Origin: Ruminococcus sp. AF46-10NS
GTDB taxonomy: Bacteria > Bacillota > Clostridia > Lachnospirales > Lachnospiraceae
NCBI RefSeq assembly: GCF_003474435.1
Contig: NZ_QRNF01000001.1
Coordinates: 98,950 to 162,949, forward strand
Direction: 5' to 3'
Length of the DNA stretch: 64,000 nt
The notes below the pieces were generated by a model that saw only the letters and a program-made list of their open reading frames with translations, had not been told where the DNA came from and ran no database searches. A program made the position numbers and the translations under genes. How positions within the stretch are numbered: position 1 is the stretch's first letter; every line of letters starts with the position of its first letter. Of the stretch, positions 38,497-46,362 are shown one piece after another.

Positions 38497-39168
38497 GTGA
38501 ACACATCAAATATCACAAATTATAAACCAAAAGATTTTGCTGAATTATTAGGTGTTTCTGTAAAAACGCTTCAGAGATGGGACAGAGAGGGAATCTTAAA
38601 AGCAAACCGAACTCCAACAGACAGGCGTTATTACACATATGACCAGTATCTTCAATTTAAAGGTATAAATATAGAACATGATAAACGAAAAGTTGTTATT
38701 TATGCAAGAGTATCTACCAAAAACCAAAGGGATGATCTTCAAGATCAGACAGCATTTCTGCGTCAGTTCTGTAATGCCAGAGGAATGATCGTAGACCAGT
38801 GCATTGAAGACTATGGAAGCGGACTTGATTATAACCGCAAGAAATGGAATGGATTACTGGACGAAGTCATGGAGCAGAAGGTCAAAACCATAGTGATCAC
38901 GCATAAAGACAGATTTATCCGTTTTGGATACGACTGGTTTGAAAGATTCTGCATGAGATTCCACACAACGATACTGGTGGTGAACAATGAAGAACTGTCA
39001 CCACAGGAAGAACTTGTACAGGATATTATTTCCATCCTTCATGTGTTTTCCCGTAGATTATATGGACTTCGTAAGTATAAAAAACAGATAGAAAAGGATG
39101 AGGAGATTGCTGAAGAGCTTCAAGACAGAGATCGATCCTACAGAAGAGCAGAAGATCAAAATACATAA
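38497..39168 (+). CDS. tnpA: IS607 serine recombinase (transposase TnpA)
   Basis: 223 residues. The N-terminal MerR-like helix-turn-helix (YKPKDFAELLGVSVKTLQRW) binds DNA. The resolvase catalytic domain begins VVIYARVSTKNQRDDLQDQ with the nucleophile Ser73 and contains the conserved DYGSGLDYNRKKWNGLL region and HKDRFIRFG. The start is GTG 38497, with TGGAGG 6 bp upstream. Full length, and its 3' end overlaps tnpB. Serine chemistry fits the lack of target duplication. Confidence 0.93.
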   Translation: MNTSNITNYKPKDFAELLGVSVKTLQRWDREGILKANRTPTDRRYYTYDQYLQFKGINIEHDKRKVVIYARVSTKNQRDDLQDQTAFLRQFCNARGMIVDQCIEDYGSGLDYNRKKWNGLLDEVMEQKVKTIVITHKDRFIRFGYDWFERFCMRFHTTILVVNNEELSPQEELVQDIISILHVFSRRLYGLRKYKKQIEKDEEIAEELQDRDRSYRRAEDQNT

Positions 39169-40261
39169 GACAATCGGCACATGCAGATATATTTATAATT
39201 TCTACCTGTTTCATAATAAAGAACGTTATGATGCCGGTGAAAGATTTATGAGCGGCAAGTCGTTCAGTGTATGGCTGAACAATGAATACCTTCCAAGGCA
39301 TCCGGAATATTTCTGGATCAGAGAAGTCAGTTCCAAATCGGTAAAGAATGCAATCGAAAATGCCTGTACCGCTTTTTCAAGATTTTTTCATCATCAGAGT
39401 AGTTTCCCGAGATATAAGAAAAAAGGAAGATCTGATGTAAAAATGTATTTTGTAAAGAATAATCCCAAAGACTGTCTCTGTGAACGTCACAGGATCAAGA
39501 TCCCAACACTTGGCTGGGTAAGGCTGAAAGAAAAAGGTTACATTCCGACCTCTAAGGATGGATATGTGATCCGAAGCGGGGCAGTTTCCGTGAAAGCAGG
39601 CAGATATTATGTGTCTGCACTTGTCGATATACCTGCTCCGGAAGCAGCTGGAAATTTCACTGATGGGATCGGAATTGATCTGGGGCTGAAAGACTTTGCA
39701 GTTGTGTCAAATGGAACTGTATACAGAAATATCAATAAAACAGCACGGATCAGAAAACTTGAGAAACAATTAAGACGGGCACAGCGAAAGCTTTCCCGTA
39801 AATATGAGAACTTAAAGAAAGGAGAGTCCACTCAAAGAGCAAATATATGCAAACAAAAGCTTAAAGTACAGAAACTTCATCATCGGATAGAAAATATCCG
39901 TACAGATCATATCAACAAGGTAATATCTGAGATAGTGAAAACCAAGCCGTCTCATATAACGATTGAGGATCTGAACATATCCGGGATGATGAAGAACCGG
40001 CATCTCTCAAAAGCAGTTGCGTCCCAGAAATTCTATGAATTCCGGACAAAATTGAAAACAAAATGTGCTGAATATGGAATCGAACTGAGGGTAGTTGACC
40101 GATGGTATCCATCTTCCAGGATCTGCCACTGCTGCAGCTGTATTAAAAAAGATCTGAAACTTTCAGACAGGATCTACAGATGCACATGTGGATATATTGA
40201 GGACAGAGATCTCAATGCAGCACTGAATCTGAGAGATGCAGAGACTTACGAAGTTGCATGA
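39098..40261 (+). CDS. tnpB: TnpB RNA-guided endonuclease of the IS607 element
   Basis: 387 residues, overlapping tnpA by 71 bp. It begins with the OrfB helix-turn-helix (KSFKTEIDPTEEQKIKIHKT, CRYIYNFYL). The RuvC-like catalytic acids are all present: Asp194 in GIDLGLKDFAVVS, Glu290 in TIEDLNISGM and Asp371 in EDRDLNAALNL. The zinc-finger cysteines lie between the last two (RICHCCSC and YRCTCGY). TnpB proteins are ancestors of Cas12 and use an RNA from the element's right end; here that is the 187-bp tail. It appears intact and possibly active. Confidence 0.93.
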   Translation: MRRLLKSFKTEIDPTEEQKIKIHKTIGTCRYIYNFYLFHNKERYDAGERFMSGKSFSVWLNNEYLPRHPEYFWIREVSSKSVKNAIENACTAFSRFFHHQSSFPRYKKKGRSDVKMYFVKNNPKDCLCERHRIKIPTLGWVRLKEKGYIPTSKDGYVIRSGAVSVKAGRYYVSALVDIPAPEAAGNFTDGIGIDLGLKDFAVVSNGTVYRNINKTARIRKLEKQLRRAQRKLSRKYENLKKGESTQRANICKQKLKVQKLHHRIENIRTDHINKVISEIVKTKPSHITIEDLNISGMMKNRHLSKAVASQKFYEFRTKLKTKCAEYGIELRVVDRWYPSSRICHCCSCIKKDLKLSDRIYRCTCGYIEDRDLNAALNLRDAETYEVA

Positions 40262-40448
40262 TTCCGCAAACGTAAGTATGTACCGAAGGCTATTTCGGGA
40301 ATTAACGACTGTGGAGTGTACTTAGGATCTGTGAGTAGAGATAACTCCGGTTACTCAAAAGCATACACAAAGAAACAGTAAGCGGTATTCGTGAGAATCC
40401 GCATTATCTCGATGTGAGTATGTTTAATCACATTTTGAGTGGCAGTAT
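40262..40448 (+). ncRNA. Candidate omega/reRNA region at the IS607 right end
   Basis: The 187 bp between the tnpB stop and the element boundary has no ORF. It includes short complementary stretches such as GCGGTATTCGTGAG and GAATCCGC. In characterised TnpB elements this position encodes the guide RNA scaffold, with the guide taken from flanking DNA just beyond the end, here ATAAATGCCATCAGCACC at 40449-40466. The assignment is by position and family knowledge, not by a matched model. Confidence 0.55.
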
Positions 40449-40922
40449 ATAAATGCCATCAGCACCATGGACTGGAAAGAAGTCATACAGTCGGTAGAGT
40501 CTTCCAGAAAACTCCTGGAAGCATTGTGGAATCTGGATGGGGAAGCAGTTGCAAAAGGAATTGATCAGGCACACAGAGAAATTTCGGTTCTTCAGTACAA
40601 CGATGAAAATTCTTTGAGCTGCACCATTAATCTGGCATTTTATTTTGCCAGAGAGTACTATACAGTTATCCGGGAACTGCCAACCGGAAAAGGCTTTGCA
40701 GATATCTGCTTTATCCCAAGAAAGTTATACGCTGACAAACCGGCAGCAGTCATTGAACTGAAATGGGACAAAGATGCCCATGGAGCCATATCACAGATTA
40801 AAGAAAAGCAATATGTAGATGCACTGAAAGACTATCATGGAAATCTCCTGCTTGCAGGAATCAATTATGATAAAAAAATAAAGCAACATACCTGTGTGAT
40901 CGAGAGGTATCATAAACAATAA
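40449..40922 (+). pseudogene. AAA-ATPase-like / PD-(D/E)XK family gene, 3' part
   Basis: Continuation of the interrupted gene, about 157 residues, starting INAISTMDWKEVIQSVESSR. It carries the nuclease-like C-terminal domain: GFADICFIPRK, AVIELKWDK (the D...ExK pattern) and YHGNLLLAGINYDKK. It joins the 5' part exactly if the IS607 element is removed. The segment has an ATG at 40467 but no ribosome site, so it is probably not translated on its own. Confidence 0.85.
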
Positions 40923-40946
40923 AATAGATGCAAGTGAAGAAAAAGA

Positions 40947-40990
40947 GTCCCCTGAATACGGAATCCTATCCGTGTTCCGGGGATTTTTTG
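40947..40990 (+). terminator. Terminator after the AAA-ATPase-like pseudogene
   Basis: GTCCCCTGAATACGGA pairs with TCCGTGTTCCGGGGAT (one mismatch, G-T pairs) around 5-6 nt and ends in TTTTTT. The stretch 40991-41250 before the next gene shows no ORF and no strong promoter. Confidence 0.8.
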
Positions 40991-41250
40991 CAGTGAAAAT
41001 TATATTATAAACATAAAGATTTATACAATGAACATGTACGGATAAAATATACGATGCTATTGTATAGACAGTAACTGAGATTACAGAAACAGAGCAAAAT
41101 ACAGAGAAAGAAGAATGCCTATGGAGAGCATAGAGGTTAAATAAAATGATCATAGCACTGGGAATATTGTCAGTTGGAATAAAAAGCTGTAAAATAAGAC
41201 TAGACGGTCATAAAAATTCTGTATTTTGTATTGAAAGGGAAAAGCAGCAC

Positions 41251-41769
41251 ATGGGAAAATTAATCATTCTCAGAGGAAACTCAGGAAGTGGAAAAACAAC
41301 CGTAGCGAAGACATTACAGAAAAAGCTAGGACGTAATACAATGCTGATATCACAGGATGAGGTCAGAAGAAATATGCTGTGGGTTGATGATGGCATAGAT
41401 ACAAAGGCTTTGCCGCTTATGGCAGAACTTTTACGATACGGAAGGGAACACAGCGAATTTTCTATCCTGGAAGGGATCATGTATGATGAATGGTATCGTT
41501 CGTTGTTTGAACTGGCAAATGAATTATATGGTTCAAATGTATACGCATATTATTTTGATCTGTCGTTTGAAGAAACCGTGAGACGACATAATACAAGAAA
41601 CAGAGAATTTGGTGAAAAAGATATGCGCAGATGGTGGAGAGAAAAAGATTTTTCTTCAGTTCTCAGGGAACAGGCTATTACCTGCGAAATGGATACAGAC
41701 AGTATTGTTGAAAAAATATACTCGGATTTGAACGCAGATCGCAAAGCGATTGCGTTCATGAGCATATAA
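41251..41769 (+). CDS. Small P-loop kinase (AAA/zeta-toxin-like fold)
   Basis: 172 residues. Walker A GNSGSGKTT lies at residues 8-16 of MGKLIILRG..., followed by LISQDEVRRNMLW and SILEGIMYDEWYRSLF and an Arg-rich lid (RHNTRNREFGEKDMRRWW). The fold matches small nucleotide/aminoglycoside-type or zeta-toxin-like kinases; the phosphate acceptor is unknown and no antitoxin is adjacent. ATG 41251 starts right at the P-loop domain; an ORF from 41146 adds a non-conserved leader. The gene ends at a terminator inside the convergent kinase gene. Confidence 0.75.
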   Translation: MGKLIILRGNSGSGKTTVAKTLQKKLGRNTMLISQDEVRRNMLWVDDGIDTKALPLMAELLRYGREHSEFSILEGIMYDEWYRSLFELANELYGSNVYAYYFDLSFEETVRRHNTRNREFGEKDMRRWWREKDFSSVLREQAITCEMDTDSIVEKIYSDLNADRKAIAFMSI

Positions 41770-41791
41770 AGTAAATGTAATACAAACATGT

Positions 41792-42957
41792 TCAGACTGG
41801 CAGCATAATTGCGATCATGCTGCCCTTTTTGCTGCTTTCCAGTACTTTTACCTGTCCGTTATGCTGTCTGACAATTTCACTGACAAGTGCAAGCCCCAGG
41901 CCGGCACCTCCCATAGCACGGCTTCTTGATTTGTCCACACGGAAAAACGGGGTGAAGATTTTTTCCTGATATTCGGGAGGAATGCCGATTCCGGTGTCGG
42001 AGACTTCAAGAAAGACGTAATTGACAGACGTGGATGTATCTGTTATTTCTTCAGAAATATGGATATTTACGGTTACTTTTCCACCGGAGTGATTGTATTT
42101 GATCGCATTTTCCACAAGATTGTACACAGCGCGATACAGCAGCAGGTAGCTTCCGGTAATAATGCAGTCTCCCTCCTGCTGAATCAGTTCAACTTCTTTC
42201 TGTTCAGCTACAGAAGCCAGGTCACAGAAAACCTCATCCGTCAGTGCTGCCAGAGAGATCCTTTCGGAACGTTCAACAGTCTGTACACCGGTCATATCCA
42301 GGAGGATTTCAGCCAGATGGGAAAGTCGCCCGGTCTGTTCCTGGAGCATGGCAAAAATCTCCTGATAATCTTTTAAAGCAGGTGTTTCCCTGCGGGCAAA
42401 AACCTCCAGATTTGTCTGGATAACAGCAAGAGGAGTCCTCAGCTCATGGGCTGCATTGGCAGAAAACTGCTTCTGGGCAGTAAAGGCCTCATCCAGGCGT
42501 GCGAGCATTTTGTTAAATGAAATTGTCAGGCGGGAAATCTCGTCATTGGTAGCAGGAACTTCCAGAGCATCTGAAAGGTTCTGGATCTCTATTTTGTTCA
42601 CCTCCTGGCTGAGCCTGCGAAGAGGAAGTAATGCCTGACGGCTGATAAAATATGTGCAGATACTGCTGAGAAGGATGATGATTCCTGTTACCATGAGTCC
42701 TTTGGTGAGAAAAAGCTTTTTGTTAGCTGCAGCTGATTGGAAAGCTCCGGAAATAAGACGGAGGGATTCATATTAAAGGTGATGGGAGCAGAATCAGTGT
42801 TATCGATCCGTATCATGTAATCTCCCAGATCCTCCATTCCGGCAACTGCGGACTGGCTGATAAAAAAATACATCAGAATGCAGGTGACTGTCATAAGCAG
42901 TGCAGTGATCAGTGTCAGACGCCATTGAAGAGAAAGCTTTCCGGTTATTTTTTTCAT
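41792..42957 (-). CDS. Two-component sensor histidine kinase, one-base frameshift in this sequence
   Basis: About 388 residues: membrane helix near the N-terminus (LTLITALLMTVTCILMYFF), a short extracellular sensor of about 60 residues, second helix (GIIILLSSICTYFIS), HAMP, phosphoacceptor FSANAAHELRTPLAVIQTN, then NLVENAIKYNHSGG, DTGIGIPPEYQ and GGAGLGLALVSEIV. The frame breaks near 42713, where five A stand for six, restoring KKLFLTKGLMVTG. It overlaps the response regulator gene by 4 bp. The redox operon at 43837 is divergent and may be the target. Confidence 0.9.
41799..41830 (+). terminator. Terminator of the P-loop kinase gene, inside the 3' end of the convergent sensor gene
   Basis: GGCAGCAT and ATGCTGCC pair around 10 nt and run into CTTTTT on the plus strand. 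On the other strand the same bases encode the last residues of the histidine kinase (MLPV). Confidence 0.75.
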
Positions 42958-43631
42958 TGTATATCCTCCGTTAAAATGTAACCCTGGCCGATCTTATTCT
43001 GTATTGGATCAAAGCCGAGAGCAGTGCGCAGTTTTTTTCGAAGAGAAGAAATGTGGACACGAATGGAATTGCTGAGACTGTTGACGCTTCCGTCCCAGAT
43101 ATGCTCGATCATTTCTTCCGGGCTTATGATACGGTTCTGATGAAGAAGGAAATATTCCAGAAGAGAACTTTCCTTTCGGGTCAGAGAAAGGGGGAGTCCA
43201 TCGATACTGGCCTTTCTTGTACGGGTATCAAAGCTGATACGTCCGCATTGCAGACACACATCCTGCTGGATGAATTTTCTTCGTGTCAGACTTCGGATCC
43301 GTGCCTCCAGCTCTTCAAAATGAAAAGGCTTTGTGAGATAGTCATTGGCACCGAGATCAAGCCCTTCAACCTTGTCCTGGATCTGTCCTCTGGCAGAGAG
43401 GATCAAAACGGGAGTGGAAGTATCGGATTCCCGAAACTGGCGCAGGATTTCCAGACCGTCAACGCCTGGAAGATTCAGATCAAGAAGGATGAGATCATAA
43501 TTTTCCACAAGACATAATTCCAGTCCTTCATCCCCGTCAAAACATGTGTCCGCTTCATAGCCATCCATACGAAGTCCCTCCGCAATAGACTGGCAGAGCT
43601 GCTGTTCATCTTCGATTATCAATATATGCAT
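42954..43631 (-). CDS. OmpR/PhoB-type response regulator
   Basis: 225 residues, intact: receiver with acidic pocket IIEDEQQL, phosphoacceptor Asp51 in LILLDLNLPG and LTKPFHFEEL; the C-terminal winged helix (LSLTRKESSLLEYFLLHQ, SLSNSIRVHISSLRKKLR) binds DNA. GGAGG lies 9 bp upstream of the ATG. First gene of a two-gene unit with its kinase, divergent from the thioredoxin-like gene across about 205 bp. Confidence 0.94.
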   Translation of the reverse strand: MHILIIEDEQQLCQSIAEGLRMDGYEADTCFDGDEGLELCLVENYDLILLDLNLPGVDGLEILRQFRESDTSTPVLILSARGQIQDKVEGLDLGANDYLTKPFHFEELEARIRSLTRRKFIQQDVCLQCGRISFDTRTRKASIDGLPLSLTRKESSLLEYFLLHQNRIISPEEMIEHIWDGSVNSLSNSIRVHISSLRKKLRTALGFDPIQNKIGQGYILTEDIQ

Positions 43632-43836
43632 AATAAATCCTCCAAAAAAACAGTTGATTTTGCTTTGTTATCTATAATATCATGTATAGCATAAAATTCC
43701 TGTAAATTTTTTTGTTTCTTAACAGAGATTTTATACAGGGGATGATATAGTAAGGCTACAGAGAACAAAATTTACATATAAAATATATGCTGGTTCCGGA
43801 TATGGGCCGGTGATATCAGAAGGGAGAATATAAACA

Positions 43837-44985
43837 ATGAAATTAAGAACACAGAAAATAACAGCACTTATGGCAGCTGCGGTATTAGGAATATCTGCAT
43901 TTGGAAGCGTACCGGTAACAGCGGCGGAAAGTACGGAAACAGCAGATTCCGGAGCGGCAATGATGGTGGATGGAGAGGCAGTTTCATCAGATCTGGTAGC
44001 AGGTACATTTAAGCCTTCCGACGTAACCTGCAAGGCACAGGATTCTTATGAATATCCGTTTCTGGGACTGAAGCTTTCACTTTCGAAGGAGCTGTTAAAG
44101 CAGATCAAGGACCAGAGCATTGCAATGCTTACCACGGAAGATTTTGAGAATCAGACCAATGCAGTGACATATGCCTACGTAAGCTGGAGCAAAATGACAG
44201 AGGAACAGAAAAATGCCGAAATACAGAAGATGGGAACAGGATATGACGACTGGGTGGCAGGTCTGGACAGAATCGGTACAATTGGCGTTTATGACGAAGC
44301 TTCACAGAAAAAGCTGGATGAGATCACCGGCTGTACAGAGCATAAAGAGCTTGGAAGCAGCAGTGACGGGAAATACAAATATTATCTGAGCACCAACAAA
44401 GATGCAGATGAAAAGCTGACAAAGGAGCTGGAAAAGATCAAAACCGATATTACGGAAATGACACCGTATCAGAATATTTCCGTGTTTGACCAGCCACAGG
44501 ATACCAGCAGCAACCCGGAGGATGTAAAATCTGTAGGAAAATTTGAAACAACAGGAATAGATGGAAAAACATATACAGAAAAAGTGTTCAGTGACTATGA
44601 CCTGACGCTGGTAAATGTTTTTACAACCTGGTGCTCACCATGCGTAAAAGAGATTCCGGAACTTCAGGAGCTCTATAAAGAAATGAAAGATAAAGGCGTC
44701 GGAGTAGCAGGCGTAGTGCTTGATACTACAGATGAAAAGGGAAATCAGGACGAGGAGGCTGTAAAGAAAGCAGGCATTCTTCAGGAAAAAACAAAAGCAG
44801 AATATCCGTTCCTGACACCGGATACCACTATGATGAACGGTCGTCTGCAGGGGATTTCCGCATTTCCTGAAACATTTTTTGTTGACAAAGATGGAAACAT
44901 TGTAGGCGATACCTATACAGGAAGCCATACACTGGACGAATGGAAGGAAATTGTGGAAAAAGAGCTTAAAAACGTTTCAAAGTAA
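43837..44985 (+). CDS. Secreted TlpA/thioredoxin-like disulfide reductase
   Basis: 382 residues. A signal peptide (MKLRTQKITALMAAAVLGIS, cleavage near VTAAE) is followed by an unrecognised N-terminal domain of about 210 residues. The C-terminal thioredoxin fold has the redox motif VFTTWCSPCVKEIPELQEL and the cis-Pro region ISAFPETFFVDKDG. It would act outside the membrane on thiols or disulfides of extracytoplasmic proteins. GAAGGGAG precedes the start. It leads a three-gene unit with a CXXC membrane peptide and a polyferredoxin, suggesting electrons are passed from iron-sulfur clusters to this protein (inference). Confidence 0.9.
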   Translation: MKLRTQKITALMAAAVLGISAFGSVPVTAAESTETADSGAAMMVDGEAVSSDLVAGTFKPSDVTCKAQDSYEYPFLGLKLSLSKELLKQIKDQSIAMLTTEDFENQTNAVTYAYVSWSKMTEEQKNAEIQKMGTGYDDWVAGLDRIGTIGVYDEASQKKLDEITGCTEHKELGSSSDGKYKYYLSTNKDADEKLTKELEKIKTDITEMTPYQNISVFDQPQDTSSNPEDVKSVGKFETTGIDGKTYTEKVFSDYDLTLVNVFTTWCSPCVKEIPELQELYKEMKDKGVGVAGVVLDTTDEKGNQDEEAVKKAGILQEKTKAEYPFLTPDTTMMNGRLQGISAFPETFFVDKDGNIVGDTYTGSHTLDEWKEIVEKELKNVSK

Positions 44986-45012
44986 AACATGGTCATTACG
45001 GAGAGTGGAAAA

Positions 45013-45165
45013 ATGATTCGAAAAATAACAGAATCCAGGTGGATCGGACCAGCTCTGGCGTTTTTGGGGATTTTACTGATGATACTGGGAATCTGCAGGG
45101 GCGAGGTATCTGTAGTTTTTACAAAAGCGATCAACATCTGTATGGAGTGTATAGGCATTGGATAA
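45013..45165 (+). CDS. CD1871A-type small CXXC membrane protein
   Basis: 50 residues. One hydrophobic helix (WIGPALAFLGILLMILGIC) is followed by a C-terminal ICMECIGIG carrying the CXXC pair. This matches the small CD1871A-like CXXC family found next to TlpA-like and 4Fe-4S proteins in Clostridia. It lies 27 bp after the TlpA-like gene and overlaps the next gene by 8 bp. GAGAGTGGA is a weak ribosome site. It may anchor or relay electrons at the membrane; function is unproven. Confidence 0.75.
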   Translation: MIRKITESRWIGPALAFLGILLMILGICRGEVSVVFTKAINICMECIGIG

Positions 45166-46027
45166 TAAGAAGATGAAAATAAATGAATGGCCGCGGCATG
45201 GGATCCAGGCATTGTGGGCGGCCCTTACAAACAGTCACATATCAGGGTTTATAACTGGCAAGATCTATACCGGAAAACTGAAAAATGTATGTGTTCCGGG
45301 GCTGAACTGCTATTCCTGCCCCGGGGCAAGAGGGGCCTGCCCCATTGGTTCTCTTCAGGCTGTGATCGGAAGCTGGAACTTCAAAATGGCATATTATGTA
45401 GCTGGATTTCTGATCTTTGTGGGAGCGTTGCTTGGAAGACTGGTGTGCGGATTTCTCTGCCCCTTTGGACTGATCCAGGATCTGTTGAACAAGATTCCTT
45501 TTCCAAAGAAGATCCGGACATTTCGTGGGGATAAGCTTCTGCGAAAACTGAAATATGTGATCTTTCTTGTATTTGTGATCATACTCCCCATGTTTGTAGT
45601 AGATATCATGGGGCAGGGAGCGCCATATTTCTGCAAGCTGATCTGCCCGGCAGGAACGCTGGAGGGAGGTATCCCGCTGGTGCTGCTGAACAAATCCATG
45701 CGAAGTGCAGTAGGCTGGCTGTACATGTGGAAAAATACGATCCTGGTGATTACCATTATCTTATCAATTATGATATACCGGCCATTCTGTAAGTATATCT
45801 GTCCGCTGGGAGCTTTTTATTCGGTATTTAATAAAGTTTCCGTTTTTCGTTACAGAGTAGATAAAGAAAAATGTGTTCACTGCGGAAAATGCAGAAATAT
45901 CTGCCAGATGGAGGTCGATCCGACGGAAAATCCCAACAGTGCAGAGTGCATCCGATGTGGAAGATGTAAAAAGATATGTCCGACACAGGCGATCCGGTGT
46001 GGGTTTGCAGGCAAAGATCAGACCTGA
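45158..46027 (+). CDS. Membrane polyferredoxin, NapH/CcoG-like 4Fe-4S protein
   Basis: 289 residues, four to five membrane helices. CYSCPGARGACPIGSLQ, LVCGFLCPFGLIQDLL and YICPLGAFYSVFNK are CxxxCP-type motifs typical of NapH-like proteins. Two C-terminal ferredoxin clusters follow (CVHCGKCRNICQMEV, CIRCGRCKKICPTQA). It would carry electrons across or along the membrane. The start may be TTG 45158 or ATG 45173. With the TlpA-like protein and CXXC peptide it forms a putative thiol-reduction relay. Confidence 0.88.
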   Translation: MDNKKMKINEWPRHGIQALWAALTNSHISGFITGKIYTGKLKNVCVPGLNCYSCPGARGACPIGSLQAVIGSWNFKMAYYVAGFLIFVGALLGRLVCGFLCPFGLIQDLLNKIPFPKKIRTFRGDKLLRKLKYVIFLVFVIILPMFVVDIMGQGAPYFCKLICPAGTLEGGIPLVLLNKSMRSAVGWLYMWKNTILVITIILSIMIYRPFCKYICPLGAFYSVFNKVSVFRYRVDKEKCVHCGKCRNICQMEVDPTENPNSAECIRCGRCKKICPTQAIRCGFAGKDQT

Positions 46028-46160
46028 TTTACGTTAATTGACGAAAAACAGTGTTTTCCTTATAACGTTCAGTATCTGATGAATAGTATGGAAAACTGAA
46101 ATAATTCAGAAAATTAGACTCAGCTCACTTTAAAAGTGGAAAAAATAATTTGATAATTTC

Positions 46161-46189
46161 TTGACAAGTACTAATAAATATGTTAGTAT
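46161..46189 (+). promoter_or_regulatory. Promoter of fhs leader
   Basis: TTGACA 46161-46166, 17-bp spacer, TAGTAT 46184-46189. Transcription would begin about 10 bp before the riboswitch. Confidence 0.75.
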
Positions 46190-46210
46190 TCAATCATCAA
46201 ATTAATAAAG

Positions 46211-46283
46211 TCTTCGGTGACTGACGGAATTGTGGGATAACCACGAGGGAGCCGGAGATTCGATGAGTCGACCGTCTGGGCAG
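46211..46283 (+). ncRNA. ZTP riboswitch (pfl motif)
   Basis: Matches the conserved core: GGTGACTGACGG on the 5' side, GTGGGATAACCAC as an internal hairpin with GAGGGAGC after it, then CCGTCTGGGCA at the 3' side. ZTP/ZMP accumulates when 10-formyl-tetrahydrofolate is short, and this class commonly precedes fhs and purine genes. The 3' GGGCA bases form the start of the terminator stem, so ligand binding should block termination and switch fhs on. Confidence 0.9.
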
Positions 46284-46316
46284 TATTTGAAGAAATTCAG
46301 ATACTGCTCTTTTTTA
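46280..46316 (+). terminator. Riboswitch-controlled terminator
   Basis: GCAGTATTTGAA pairs with TTCAGATACTGC (one G-T pair) around GAAA, followed by TCTTTTTT. Its first bases are the 3' conserved bases of the ZTP aptamer. Confidence 0.9.
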
Positions 46317-46362
46317 TGGGATAAAAAGATCCGGACGGTTGCTGCGGAGAAAGGAGAACATT

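Larger units (their letters stand above)
38429..40448 (+). mobile_element. IS607-family insertion sequence (tnpA-tnpB), about 2.0 kb
   Basis: The element separates two halves of the AAA-ATPase-like gene. The left flank ends in AGTAT (38424-38428) and the right end of the element also carries AGTAT (40444-40448). Removing one copy and the intervening DNA rejoins SQEY to INAISTMDW in frame. No terminal inverted repeats and no longer target duplication are seen, as expected for serine-recombinase elements. It encodes a MerR-like-headed serine recombinase and a TnpB nuclease, both intact. Confidence 0.88.
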
